Source: Lolium rigidum
Lineage: Eukaryota > Streptophyta > Magnoliopsida > Poales > Poaceae
Assembly: GCF_022539505.1 (NCBI RefSeq)
Contig: NC_061508.1
Location: 345,973,484 to 346,037,483 of the forward strand
Direction of reading: 5' to 3'
DNA length: 64,000 nt
The notes below the pieces were generated by a model, which worked only from the letters and a program-made list of their open reading frames with translations, was not told the origin of the DNA and ran no database searches. The position numbers were made by a program, and so were the translations under genes. Numbering within the stretch: the first letter of the stretch is position 1; the number at the start of each line of letters is the position of its first letter. Shown here piece by piece: positions 33,196 to 45,560 of this stretch.

Positions 33196-35309
33196 ATGGC
33201 CACCCCTGAAAATACTAAGTTGTGTGACTTCACAACCACAAATAATAATGATTTCTTATGCACACCTATTGCTCCACCTGCTACTACAGCAGAATTCTTT
33301 GAAATTAAACCTGCTTTACTGAATCTTGTTATGCGAGAGCAATTTTCTAGTATTAGTTCTGATGATGCTGCTGCCCATCTCAATAATTTTGTTGAATTGT
33401 GTGAAATGCAAAAATATAAAGATGTAGATGGTGACATTATAAAATTAAAATTGTTCCCTTTCTCACTAAGAGGAAGAGCTAAAGATTGGTTGCTATCTCT
33501 GCCTAAGAATAGTATTGATTCATGGACTAAATGCAAGGATGCTTTTATTGGTAGATATTATCCCCCTGCTAAAATTATATCTTTGAGGAGTAGCATAATG
33601 AATTTTAAACAATTAGATACTGAGCATGTTGCACAAGCATGGGAAAGAATGAAATCTTTGGTTAAAAATTGCCCAACCCATGGATTGACTACTTGGATGA
33701 TCATCCAAACCTTTTATGCGGGACTGAATTTTTCTTCGCGGAATTTATTGGATTCAGCTGCTGGAGGTACCTTTATGTCCATCACTCTTGGTGAAGCAAC
33801 AAAGCTTCTTGATAATATGATGATCAATTACTCTGAATGGCACACGGAAAGAGCTCCACAAGGTAAGAAGGTAAATTCGTCGAAGAAACCTCTTCCTTGA
33901 GTGATAAGATTGATGCTATTATGTCTATGCTTGTGAATGATAGGACTAATGTTGATCCTAATAATTTTCCGTTAGCTTCATTGGTTGCCCAAGAAGAACA
34001 TGTTGATGTAAACTTCATTAAAAATAATAATTTCAACAACAATGCTTATCGGAACAATTCTAGTAATAACTATAGGCCATATCCTTATAATAATGGTAAC
34101 GGTTATGCTAATTCTTATGGGAATTCTTACAATAATAATAGGAACACACCCCCTGGACTTGAAGCTATGCTTAAAGAATTTATTAGTACACAAACTACCT
34201 TTAACAAATCTGTTGAGGAAAAACTCAATAAAATTGATATTCTCGCTTCTAAGGTTGATAGTCTTGCCTCTGATGTTGATCTTTTGAAAACGAAAGTTAT
34301 GCCTAATAGGGATATTGAAAATAAAATTGTTACTACAGCAAATGCCATCCAAGTTAGAATTAATGAGAATATAAGATTGATGGCTGAATTGCGTGCTAGG
34401 TGGGATAGAGAAGAAAATGAAAAACTAGCTAAAGAGAAAAATGTAGCTAAAGTTTGGACTATTACCACCACAAGTAATGTTGATTCTTCACATGTTGCTG
34501 CACCTCCTACTATTAATGGTAAAATAATTAGTGTTGGCAATGTTTCTACTCCTAGTGCAAAGCGTACAAAATTGTCTGAAATTGCTAAAACTGCTGAAAT
34601 TGCTTGTGATAAAACTGCTGAAATTTTTTCCAACCTTGGGGATGATGATCCCATTGCTGTAGCTCATAATGATTTAGATTTTGATGATTGCCACATCTCT
34701 GAAGTTATAAAGTTCTTACAAAAACTTGCTAAGAGTCCCAATGCTAGCGTTGTAAACTTGGCTTTCACAAAACATATTACAAATGCTCTCATAAAAGCTC
34801 GGGAAGAGAAACTAAAACTTGAAACTTCTATTCCTAGAAAGCTAGAGGATGGTTGGGAACCCATCATTAAAATGAGGGTCAATGATTTTGATTGTAATGC
34901 TTTATGTGATCTTGGTGCAAGTATTTCTGTTATGCCTAAGAAAGTCTATTATATGCTTGACTTGCCACCATTGAAAAATTGTTATCTGGATGTTAATCTC
35001 GCTGATAATGCTAAAAAGAAACCTTTGGGGAGAGTTGATAATGTTCATATTATGGTTAACAATAACCTTGTCCCCGTTGATTTTGTTGTCTTGGATATTG
35101 AATGCAATGCATCTTGCCCCATTATATTGGGAAGACCTTTTCTTCGAGCTGTTGGTGCTACTATTGATATGAAGGAAGGTAATATTAAATATCAATTTCC
35201 TCTCAAGAAAGGTATGGAACACTTCCCTAGAAAGAGAATGAAGTTACCTTTTGATTCTATTATTAGAACAAATTATGATGTTGACACTTCGTCTCTTGAT
35301 AATACTTGA
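33196..35309 (+). pseudogene. gag: Element A gag-protease (one frameshift)
   Basis: The first frame starts at the ATG at 33196 and carries the Athila Gag domain (about residues 40-215: 'FVELCEMQKYKDVDGD', 'LFPFSLRGRAKDWLLSLP', 'WTKCKDAFIGRYYPP', 'AWERMKSLVKNCPTHG'). It stops at 33900. The reading resumes one frame over from about 33880 to 35309. That frame has Asn/Tyr-rich repeats, then a coiled-coil-like 'KLNKIDILASKVDSLASD', and a retroviral-type aspartic protease at the end ('NALCDLGASISVMP', later 'CPIILGRPFLRAVGATID'; DLGAS for D-S/T-GA). A single one-base frameshift near 33875 separates the two. The protein ends at DNT-stop with no polymerase. Confidence 0.88.
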
Positions 35310-37882
35310 TACACACTTTACGCGCCTAGGCTGAAAGGCGTTAAGAAAAGCGCTTATGGGAGACAACCCATGGTTTTTACTACAGTACTTTGTTTTTATT
35401 TTGTGTCTTGGAAGTTGTTTACTACTGTAGCAACCTCTCCTTATCTTAGTTTAGTGTTTTATTGTGCCAAGTAAAGTCGTTGATAGAAAAGTTCATACTA
35501 GATTTGGATTACTGCGCAGAAACAGATTTCTTTGCTGTCACGAATCTGGGCTGTTTTCTCTGTAGGTAACTCAGAAAATTATGCCAATTTACGTGAGTGA
35601 TCCTCAGATATGTACGCAACTTTCATTCAATTTGAGCATTTTCATTTGAGCAAGTCTGGTGCCTCGATAAAATTCGTCAATACGAACTGTTCTGTTTTGA
35701 CAGATTCTGCCTTTTATTTCGCATTGCCTCTTTTGCTATGTTGGATGAATTTCTTTGATCCATTAATGTCCAGTAGCTTTATGCAATGTCCAGAAGTGTT
35801 AAGAATGATTGTGTCACCTCTGAACATGTTAATTTTTATTGTCCACTAACCCTCTAATGAGTTGTTCTAAGTTTGGTGTGGAGGAAGTTTTCAAGGATCA
35901 AGAGAGGAGTATGATACAACATGATCAAGGAGAGTGAAAGCTCTAAGCTTGGGGATGCCCCGGTGGTTCACCCCTGCATATTCTAAGAAGACTCAAGCGT
36001 CTAAGCTTGGGGATTCCCAAGGCATCCCCTTCTTCATCGACAACATTATCAGGTTCCTCCCCTGAAACTATATTTTTATTCCATCACATCTTATGTGCTT
36101 TGCTTGGAGCGTCGGTTTGTTTTTGTTTTTGTTTTGTTTGAATAAAATGGATGCTAGCATTCACTTTGTGGGAGAGAGACACGCTCCGCTGTAGCATATG
36201 GACAAGTATGTCCTTAGGCTCTACTCATAGTATTCATGGCGAAGTTTCTTCTTCGTTAAATTGTTATATGGTTGGAATATGAAAATGATACATGTAGTAA
36301 TTTGCTAAAATGTCTTGGATAATGTGATACTTGGCAATTGTTGTGCTCATGTTTAAGCTCTTGCATCATATACTTTGCACCCATTAATGAAGAAATACAT
36401 AGAGCATGCTAAAATTTGGTTTGCATATTTGGTTTCTCTAAGGTCTAGATAATTTCTAGTATTGAGTTTGAACAACAAGGAAGACGGTGTAGAGTCTTAT
36501 AATGTTTACAATATGTCTTTTATGTGAGTTTTGCTGCACCGGTTCATCCTTGTGTTTGTTTCAAATAACCTTGCTAGCCTAAACCTTGTATCGAGAGGGA
36601 ATACCTCTCATGCATCCAAAATACTTGAGCCAACCACTATGCCATTTGTGTCCACCATACCTACCTACTACATGGTATTTCTCCGCCATTCCAAAGTAAA
36701 TTGCTTGAGTGCTACCTTTAAATTCCATCATTCACCTTTGCAATATATAGCTCATGGGACAAATAGCTTAAAAACTATTGTGGTATTGAATATGTACTTA
36801 TGCACTTTATCTCTTATTAAGTTGCTTGTTGTGCGATAACCATGTTTACGGGGACGCCATCAACTATTCTTTGTTGAATATCATGTGAGTTGCTATGCAT
36901 GTCCGTCTTGTACGAAGTAAGAGAGATCTACCACCCTATGGTTAAGCATGCATATTGTTAGAGAAGAACATTGGGCCGCTAACTAAAGCCATGATTCATG
37001 GTGGAAGTTTCAGTTTTGGACATATATCCTCAATCTCATATGAGAATAATAATTGTTGCCACATGCTTATGCATTAAAGAGGAGTCCATTATCTGTTGTC
37101 CATGTTGTCCCGGTATGGATGTCTAAGTTGAGAATAATCAATAGCGAGAAATCCAAAATGCGAGCTTTCTCCTTAGACCTTTGTACAGGCGGCATGGAGG
37201 TACCCCATTGTGACACTTGGTTAAAACATGTGTATTGCGATGATCCGGTAGTCCAAGCTAATTAGGACAAGGTGCGGGCACTATTAGTATACTATGCATG
37301 AGGCTTGCAACTTGTAAGATATAATTTACATGATACATATGCTTTATTACTACCGTTGACAAAATTGTTTCATGTTTTCAAAATCAAAGCTCTAGCACAA
37401 ATATAGCAATCGATGCTTTTCCTCTTTGAAGGACCATTCTTTTTACTTTTATTGTTGAGTCGGTTCACCTATTTCTCTCCACCTCAAGAAGCAAACACTT
37501 GTGTGAACTGTGCATTGATTCCTACATACTTGCATATTGCACTTATTATATTACTCTATGTTGACAATATCCATGAGATATACATGTTATAAGTTGAAAG
37601 CAACCGCTGAAACTTCATCTTCCTTTGTGTTGCTTCAATACCTTTACTTTGATTTATTGCTTTATGAGTTAACTCTTATGCAAGACTTATTGATGCTTGT
37701 CTTGAAGTACTATTCATGAAAAGTCTTTGCTATATGATTCACTTGTTTACTCATGTCATTTACATTGTTTTGATCGCTGCATTCACTACATATGCTTTAC
37801 AAATAGTATGATCAAGGTTATGATGGCATGTCACTCCAGAAATTATCTTTGTTATCGTTTTACCTGCTCGGGACGAGCAGAA
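35310..37882 (+). other. Element A 3' noncoding region
   Basis: 2.6 kb without a supported ORF. It starts with the hairpin TGGGAGACAACCCA (35357-35370) and contains polypurine-like CTAAGCTTGGGGAT words at 35943-35958 and 36001-36014 and the imperfect hairpin at 36009-36029. The true polypurine tract CTAAGCTTGGGGATGC is at 37883-37898. The same region exists reversed in B and E. Confidence 0.75.
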
Positions 37883-37898
37883 CTAAGCTTGGGGATGC

Positions 37899-39493
37899 TG
37901 ATACGTCTCCGACGTATCGATAATTTCTTGTGTTCCATGCCACATTATTGATTATATCTACATGTTTTATGCACACTTTATGTCATATTCGTGCATTTTA
38001 CGGAACTAACCTATTAACAAGATGCCGAAGTGCCGATTCTTGTTTTACTGCTGTTTTTGGTTTCAGAAATCCTAGTAACGAAATATTCTCGGAATTGGAC
38101 GAAATCAACGCCCAGGGTCCTATTTTGCCACGAAGCTTCCAGAAGACCGAAGAGGAGACGAAGTGGGGCCACGAGGTGGCCACACCCTAGGGCGGCGCGG
38201 CCCAGGCCCTGGCCGCGCCGGCCTGTAGTGTGGGCCCCTCGTGCCGCCTCTTGACCTGCCCTTCCGCCTACTTAAAGCCTCCGTCGCGAAACCCCCAGTA
38301 CCGAGAGCCACGATACGGAAAACCTTCCAGAGACGCCGCCGCCGCCAATCCCATCTCGGGGGATTCAGGAGATCGCCTCCGGCACCCTGCCGGAGAGGGG
38401 ATTCATCTCCCGGAAGACTCTACGCCGCCATGGTCGCCTCCGGAGTGATGAGTGAGTAGTTCACCCCTGGACTATGGGTCCATAGCAGTAGCTAGATGGT
38501 TGTCTTCTCCCCATTGTGTTTAATTGTCGGGTCTTGTGAGCTGCCTAACATGATCAAGATCATCTATCTGTAATTCTATATGTTGCGTTTGTTGGGATCC
38601 GATGAATAGAGAATACTATGTTATGTTGATTATCAAAGTTCATGTCTATGTGTTGTTTATGATCTTGCATGCTCTCCATTACTAGTAGATGCTCGGCCAA
38701 GTAGATGCTTGTAACTCCAAGAGGGAGTATTTATGCTCGATAGTGGGTTCATGTCTCCGTGAATGCGGGGAGTGACGAAACCTCTAAGATTATGGATGTC
38801 TTGTTGCCACTAGGGATAAAACATTGGTGCTATGTTCGAGGATGTAGTTACTGATTACATTACGCGCAATACTTAATGCAATTGTCTGTTGTTAGCAACT
38901 TAATGCTGGAGGGGTTCGGATGATAACTCTGAAGGTGGACTTTTTAGGCATAGATGCATGCTTGGATAGCGGTCTATGTACTTTGTCGTAATGCCCAATT
39001 AAATCTCACAATAATCATCATAATATGTATGTGCATTGTTATGCCCTCTTTATTTGTCAATTGCCCAAGCTGTAATTTGTTCACCCAACATGTTGTTTAT
39101 CTTATGGGAGAGACACCTCTAGTGAGCTGTGGACCCCGGTCCAATTCTCTATCTTGAAATACAATCTCTCGCAATATTGTTCTACTTGTTTTTACGCAAA
39201 CAATCATCATCCACACTATACATCTAATCCTTTGTTACGGCAAGCCGGTGAGATTGACAACCTCACTCGTTTCGTTGGGGCAAAGTACTTTGGTTGTGTT
39301 GTGCGGGTTCCACGTTGGCGCCGGAATCTGCGGTGTTGCGCCGCACTACATCCCGCCACCATCAACCTTCAACGTGCTTCTTGACTCCTACTGGTTCGAT
39401 TAAACCTTGGTTTCTTACTGAGGGAAACTTGCCGCTGTGCGCATCACACCTTCCTCTTGGGGTTCCCAACGGACGTGTCAACTGCACGCATCA
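37899..39493 (+). repeat. Element A 3' LTR
   Basis: This is the direct repeat of 31351-32941, preceded directly by the polypurine tract and followed by the GGGAC duplication. Confidence 0.96.
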
Positions 39494-39498
39494 GGGAC

Positions 39499-39827
39499 CC
39501 ACACACTAGGGGGCCGCCCCCCCTTGGCCGCGCCGCCTTGTGGGGTGGGGCCCCCTGGCTCCCCTCTGGCCCCTCTTCGGTGCTCTGGAAGCTTCCGGGA
39601 AAAATAAGATATTGGGCGTTGATTTCGTCCGATTCCGAGAATATTTCCTTTGTAGGATTTCTGAAACCGAAAACAGCAGAAAACAACAACTGGCTCTTCG
39701 GCATCTTGTCAATAGGTTAGTTCCGGAAAATGCATCAAAACGATATAAAGTGTGAACAAAACATGTAGGTATTGTCATAAAACTAGCATGGAACATCAGA
39801 AATTATAGATACATTGGAGACGTATCA
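39499..39827 (-). repeat. Element B 5' LTR, part 2
   Basis: It continues the LTR interrupted at 31350 and corresponds to about 22294-22622 of the 3' LTR. It ends GACGTATCA and is followed by the ATACA duplication. Confidence 0.95.
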
Positions 39828-40207
39828 ATACACATGGCATAGGTTTGGTTTAAGGTTTTGGATGCACAAGAAGTGTTCCCTCTCAGTACAGGTCTTTGGC
39901 TAGCAAGGTTGGTTAGCAAGCATAAGAGTTGAGGGAAACAAACAAATATACATGTGATAGAAACAATCATGCATCTTTCTTGTAAGCACAAAAAATTTAA
40001 CTTCAGAATACTAAACCCCTTAGCTAGTCAAGAAAGAAAGATAATGAAATAATACATCTACATGTATTTCCTCTTTTCTACTTAAGCCTCAAAGTATTGT
40101 TGCTATTGACCAATGCTAAGTTTGCCAAAACCAAATAGATTTACTTGATGCTCCCAAAGTGATGTCAATACTAATAACAAGATCAATCATATAACAGAAA
40201 TTGCAAA

Positions 40208-41185
40208 CTAAAATATGGTGTGCAAAAAGTAAATGATAACAGAATACTCCTTCATCTTAGAAGGGAAAGGAGTTTTTTCAATATAAGCTTCAGGAAGAAT
40301 ATGATCAACAGTTATAATTTCAACACATTTACCTATAGGTGAATCAGTTTTATCTTTATAAGGTTCATGATACTTATCAAAGTTCTTCCTAGGCAATTCA
40401 AAATGAGAGGCAAAGGCTTTATATAAATTTGCAACAACTTGAGAATCAAGACCATAAGTAGCACTCATATTTTGAAATTTATCAGTATCCATAAAAGTTT
40501 CAATGCATTCATAATCATAATTTATACCTGACTCTCTACCTTTGTCGTTCTCCCATCCTTCAGTATTCTCCTGAATCCGATCAAGAAGGTCTCATTTAAA
40601 CTCTTCTTTGTTGCGTGTGAATGATCCAGAACAAGAAGTATCCAGCAAGGTTTTATCTTGAAAAGAAAGTCTTGCATAGAAATTATCAATGATGATATTA
40701 CCGGGAAGCTCATGAATGGGGCATTTGAGCATTAAAGACTTCAATCTCCCCCATGCTAGGGCAATACTCTCTCCATCATGAGGCCAGAAATTATATATGC
40801 GGTTCCGGTCTTTGTGAATTTCACTTGGAGGATAGAATTTAGAATAAAATAGAGGCACAATATCCTTCCAATCAAGAGAGTTCCCATTCTTCAGCAATTT
40901 ATACCAATGCGCCGCTTTACCAGATAGCGACATAGAGAATAGTTTCTTCCTAACTTCATCCATTGAAATACCTGCACACTTGAATAACCCGCATAATTCA
41001 TGTAGAAACAATAAATGATCTCCAGGATGAACAGTTCCATCCCCTTCATAGCAGGTATCCACAACACGTTCAATAATTTTCATAGGTATTTTATATGGAA
41101 CCTCTTTCTCACCTGGCGCCTCGTCCACTACCGTTGAAGTAGTAGTAGACTTTCCAAAAAGGAATTCAAGAGAAGATCTCTCCAT
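40208..41185 (-). pseudogene. gag: Element C gag (Athila-type, one nonsense codon)
   Basis: It starts at the ATG at 41185. The Gag domain 'KIIERVVDTCYEGDGTVHPGDHL', 'FLHELCGLFKCAGISMDEV', 'GKAAHWYKLLKNG', 'FYSKFYPPSEIHKDRN' and 'AWGRLKSLMLKCPIHELP' matches that of element E (50710-48137). An in-frame TGA near 40592 replaces the Trp seen in E's 'RWDLLDRI'. The same frame then continues from 40591 to 40208, where after 'NFDKYHEPYKD' it departs from E and ends within a different tail ('EAYIEKTPFPSKMKEYSVI'), suggesting an internal deletion. Confidence 0.8.
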
Positions 41186-41271
41186 AATGAATTATAGCAG
41201 CAGGCAGAAATAAAAATAGCACGTACAGTAAAAGTTTTCCTTACCAATTCCACTTACCAATAGCGCTTCAC

Positions 41272-41289
41272 TCCCCGGCAACGGCGCCA
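41272..41289 (-). other. Primer binding site of element C
   Basis: On the minus strand TGGCGCCGTTGCCGGGGA is 11 bases after the LTR end at 41301. It is a perfect Athila tRNA-Asp-type site. Confidence 0.85.
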
Positions 41290-41300
41290 TAAAATAGTCT

Positions 41301-42814
41301 TGATGACCCACAAGTATAGGGGGTGTATCGTAGTACTTTCGATAAATAAGAGTGTCGAACCCAACGAGGAGCGAGAAGGTGTTGACAAGCGGTTTCGATG
41401 AAGGATTCACTCGTAAATGCTCACGAGACAAGTATTCAGGTGGGGTTTGATATAGCAGATAAATAAAATACAAGTAAGTAAAATGCGAGAGTAATAATTG
41501 CAGCGAGTGGCCCAATCCTTTTTAGCACAAAGGACAAGCCGGTTTGTTTACTTATGATGACCAAACGTTCTTGAGGACACACGGGATTTAGTCTAGTGCT
41601 TTCGCTTCATATTGTTGATTAATCTTCATTGTTTTGATAAGTGTTGTGTGGGTGAACCTATGCTAATGCACCGCCCTTCCTAGGACTAATACATACTTGT
41701 GATTAAAGCCCTTGCAAGCATCCGCGAATACAAGAAAGTAATTAAGATAAATCTAACCACAGCCTTAAACTCTGAGATCCTGCTATCCCTCCTGCATCGA
41801 TATACCAACGGGGGTTTAGGTTGTTGTCACTCCGGCAACCCCACAATTAGCAAACGAATACAAGATGCACTCCCCTAGGCCCATAAAGGTGAAGTATCAT
41901 GTAGTCGATGTTCACATGACACCACTAGAAGAATAACACCACAACTTAAATATCAAACCATTAAATATTACTCAACATAGTTCACTACTAACATTTAGAC
42001 TTCACCCATGTCCTCAAGAACTAAACGAACTACTCACAAGACATCATATGGAACATGATCAGAGGTGATATGATGATGAATAACAATCTGAACATAAACC
42101 TTGGTTCAATGGTTTCACTCAATAGCATCAATAACAAGGAGTAATCAATACCGGGAGAGCTTCCCCTATGAAATAATCAAGATTCAACCCTAGATGTTAC
42201 AGCGGAGACGAGGTGCAGCGGTGGAGATGATGGTGTCGGCGGTGGAGATGATGGTGATGATGATTCCAATGAAGTCCAGCTCGATGGCGGTGACGATGGC
42301 GACGATTTCCCCCTCCGGGAGGGAATTTTCCCGGCAGATTGCAGCCTGCCGGAGAGCTCTTTTCTCTCTGGTGTTTTCCGCCCCGCAGAGGCGGCTGTGT
42401 CTATTCTCGATGTCCCCCCATGCCTTAGGGTTTTTGGGAGATGAAGTACGCGAAGGAGAGATGGCCGGGGGGGTCGTGGGCCCCCTCCCCACATGGCGGC
42501 GCGACCAGGGTGGAGCCCGCGCCGGCCTATGGGGAGGGCCCATGGCGGCCCTCCTCGGCCTCCCCTTTTGGCTGGCTCCGTCATCTAGCGAAATAGGAGC
42601 TTCGGTATATTTTCCGTCAATTGTTGATCTCCAGAAATATTGTATCCTGACGGTGCTTTTTCCAGCAGAATCCTGACTCCGGTGAGTAGATCTACAATAA
42701 TCATGAAACATGCAAAATAGATGAAATAACATAAGTATCATCTCTAAATATGAAATAAATCAATGAATAACAGTAAATTATGATACAAAATAGTGATGCA
42801 AAATGGACGTATCA
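41301..42814 (-). repeat. Element C 5' LTR
   Basis: It is the direct repeat of 4251-5762. It is followed by GGCAC and then the second part of the LTR of element D. Confidence 0.93.
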
Positions 42815-42819
42815 GGCAC

Positions 42820-43095
42820 CCTGTGGCACTTCCTCGACTCCCCTCTGGACTTCGTCTTCGTTACGGTAAAATAGGCACTTTGGCTTTTGTTTCGTCCAAT
42901 TCCGAGAATATGTCCTGTACAGCTTTTCTGAGACCAAAAACAACAGAAAACAGGGAACTGGCACTGTGGCATCTTGTTAATAGGTTAGTGCTAGAAAATG
43001 CATAAAAGTGTAATGAAGTGTATATAAAACATAGTGTAATTGGTGTAAAACAAGCATGGAGCATCAAAAATTATAGATACATTTGCGATGTATCA
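42820..43095 (-). repeat. Element D 3' LTR, second part
   Basis: It completes the LTR begun at 3115-4250. On the minus strand the LTR starts TGATACATCGCAAATGTATC, whose arms GATACAT/ATGTATC (43076-43094) form a terminal inverted repeat. Confidence 0.88.
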
Positions 43096-44146
43096 AGCAT
43101 CCCCAAGCTTAACTCCTGCCCGTCCTCGAGTAGGGCAAGTGATAACAAAATATTTTTTGAGGTGACATGCACTATCACAATCTTGATCAACTTTTGTAAA
43201 GCATTGTGAGCTGGGATCAAAGTACTCTAAACATAGGCATGATAGATATAATTCTAGCAATAGAACTTAGCAACTATGTTATAACATGAGAAGTAACTCA
43301 AACAAAGGATCATGAATAATAGTGCATTGAGAGCAACTGTTGTTTATAAGCATAGAGTAAACATAACTAAGTGGTATTCAACTTGTCTTTTATGGAATAG
43401 CAAAACATAAATGCGGGACACCTTTAAAGTTCAGAGGGTGACTAGATACAAGTAATTTAAGAAGAAGCAATAGTCATAATCATGAATCAATCAATAATAA
43501 TTTTGGGACTATGCACATGGCACTAAGAATGAAAACTATGCTCTCTTGATTGGTGCATAAGTAGAAGATGAAAACTCAACATAATAGTAAAAGAGAGACA
43601 CTTTGCAGAGCAAGCAAGATAAACAAGTTTTATAAACCTTCCAAAAAGTATGGTACTCATTAGCTTTGAGCTCTCATTGCCCCTATCATAAGCATCTTGA
43701 ATGGTTAAAGTTAATGTGGGGCAAATATGCGCTATATGCTTGACAAATCACGAGTTGGAAATCTCATGTCCCTTGAATACGAGTACCTACATCTCATGCT
43801 ACTCAACTTAGGTCCCAAATGAGTTCTTGTCATTGTAAGTATACATGTATCATAAAGAACGCAGCAGGGGTACCTCTTGCCCCGTGATATGGAAGTACTC
43901 TTTCATATAAGTGCAATCCCACACCAAAATGACAAGACAAACAGACAATGAGAATCTCAGCAATCCTTTTATTTACTGTGAGTATAGCTTTTTATTGAAG
44001 ATGCTTCATAGAATACTCATTGTGGAATGATGTAAACTTCCACCAAGAATGATGCATGGCTTAGGTTAGCGGCCCAGCGTTTCTCTAACACATATACAAA
44101 CTCCATGGACTTACAAGTTTCTATTTTATTTCGCACCGCTAGGCAT
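43096..44146 (-). other. Element D internal region, noncoding
   Basis: It starts with the polypurine-type word (plus-strand AGCATCCCCAAGCTTA) and holds no supported ORF. Parts resemble the 3' noncoding tracts of the other Athila-like elements. It is interrupted by element E at 44147. Confidence 0.7.
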
Positions 44147-45560
44147 TGATGTCTACGCCCCCTCCTTTTCCTGTAGACAGTGTTGGGCCTCCAAGAGCAG
44201 AGGTTTGTAGAACAGCAGCAAGTTTCCCTTAAGTGGATCACCCAAGGTTTATCGAACTCAGGGAGGAAGAGGTCAAAGATATCCCTCTCATGCAACCACT
44301 GCAACCACAAAGCAAGAAGTCTCTTGTGTCCCCAACACACCTAATACAATAGGTGCACTAGTTCGGCGAAGAGATAGTGAGATACAAGTTATATGGATGA
44401 GTGTGAGTGGTAATAGCAATCTGAATGAAATATGGCAGCGAGCAAACATTCAACAAAACGAGTAGACAAACGGAGATTCGATGCTTGGAAGCAAGGCCCA
44501 GGGATCCTGCTTTCACTAGTGGACACTCTCAACAATGATCACATAATAGGACTACTCTACACCCTCTTGTTGGATGATGAACATCATTGTATAGGATTAC
44601 ACGAACCCTCAATGCCGGAGTTAACAAGCTCCACAATATTCAATGTTCATATTTAAATAACCTTAGAGTGCAAGATAGATCAACACAACCAAACCAAGTA
44701 CTAACATAGCATGCACACCGTAACCTTCACACTATGAAAGGAGGAATAGATCGCATCAATACCATCATAGTAATAGTTAACCTCATAATCTACAAGAGAT
44801 CACAATCATAGCATGAACCAAGTACTTCATGATGCACACACTGCCAACATTACATCATGGAGGAGGAGTAAACTACTTTAATAACATCACTAGAGTAGCA
44901 CATAGATAATATTCAACTTGATCACAAAGAGAGAGAGATAAACCACATAGCTACGGCGGAGCCCTCGGCCCAGGGGTGAATTACTCCCTCCTCATCATGG
45001 AGGCGGCGATGGCGGTGAAGATGGCGGTGAAGACGGCGGTGGAGATGGCTCCGGGGCAATTCCCCGTCCCGGCGAGGTGCCGGAACGGAGACTTCTGTCC
45101 CCCGGATTGGAGTTTCGCGATGTGGCGGCGCCCACGGAGTCTTTCTGGAGTTTCGTCAAGCGGTGTCGAAGTTTTAGGTCACGACGGCTTAAATAGGCGA
45201 AGAGTCGGAGTCGGAAGAGTCCCGAGGCGACGACACCATAGGGTGGGGTGACCACCCTCCAGGCCGCGCCGGCCTATGGTGAGGAGGCCCTGGGCCTCCC
45301 CCTGGCTTGCCCTTCGGCTCCAGTGAGTCTTCCGGCGAAATAGAATTTCTGTAATTTTTCCGGATTTTTCCGAGCACTTTGGTTTTTGGGCCTTTTACGC
45401 AATAAACGGACATAATAAACGAAGCGGCACTGTGGCATCTTGTTAATAGGTTAGTCCAATAAATGCCATAATATGATATAAAGTACAAGCAAAACATGTA
45501 GGTATTGTCATAAAACAAGCATGGAACATCAGAAATTATAGATACATTGGAGACGTATCA
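44147..45560 (-). repeat. Element E 3' LTR
   Basis: It is a 1414-base LTR starting TGATGTCTACGCCCCC. Its first 95 bases are repeated at 51018-51112. It is related to the LTRs of B and D. Confidence 0.9.

Larger units (their letters stand above)
31351..39493 (+). mobile_element. Element A, complete Athila-like retrotransposon with Gag and protease only
   Basis: The LTRs 31351-32941 and 37899-39493 are flanked by GGGAC at 31346-31350 and 39494-39498. Primer site 32951-32970, gag-protease 33196-35309, a long 3' noncoding region and a polypurine tract at 37883-37898 complete it, 8143 bases in all. There is no reverse transcriptase or integrase between the protease and the 3' LTR, so it needs enzymes in trans. 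LTR divergence is about 2-3 percent by eye. Confidence 0.96.
21124..39827 (-). mobile_element. Element B, Athila-like retrotransposon with MULE and element A inside
   Basis: The LTRs are 21124-22622 (1499 bases) and 30178-31350 plus 39499-39827 (1502 bases), the latter split by element A. The 5-bp duplication ATACA is at 21119-21123 and 39828-39832. The polypurine tract abuts 22622 and the primer site is at 30149-30167, so it runs on the minus strand. Only one ORF (29946-29179) is visible, with a 3' noncoding region of about 2.4 kb once the MULE at 22894-27057 is removed. It is non-autonomous. Confidence 0.95.
4251..42814 (-). mobile_element. Element C, Athila-like retrotransposon carrying nested insertions
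   Basis: The LTRs are 4251-5762 and 41301-42814 (about 1512 bases each), ending TGATGACCCA...GACGTATCA on the plus strand. The 5-bp duplication GGCAC flanks it at 4246-4250 and 42815-42819. On the minus strand the order is 5' LTR (right), primer site 41272-41289, gag at 41185-40208, noncoding region, and polypurine tract next to 5762. The internal region is interrupted by B (21124-39827) and G (5911-20092). Without these, its own internal part is only about 2.6 kb. It has no polymerase, so it is non-autonomous. Confidence 0.92.
3115..44146 (-). mobile_element. Element D, Athila-like retrotransposon (outer host, interrupted)
   Basis: The element is on the minus strand. Its left (3') LTR is 3115-4250 continued at 42820-43095 (about 1412 bases in total), split by element C with a GGCAC duplication at 4246-4250 and 42815-42819. 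The polypurine tract and internal region follow at 43096-44146, where element E is inserted. The right part of D lies beyond the window. The first LTR base is C where sister elements have T (CGATGTC for TGATGTC). No ORF of D is visible in the retained 1 kb. Confidence 0.8.
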
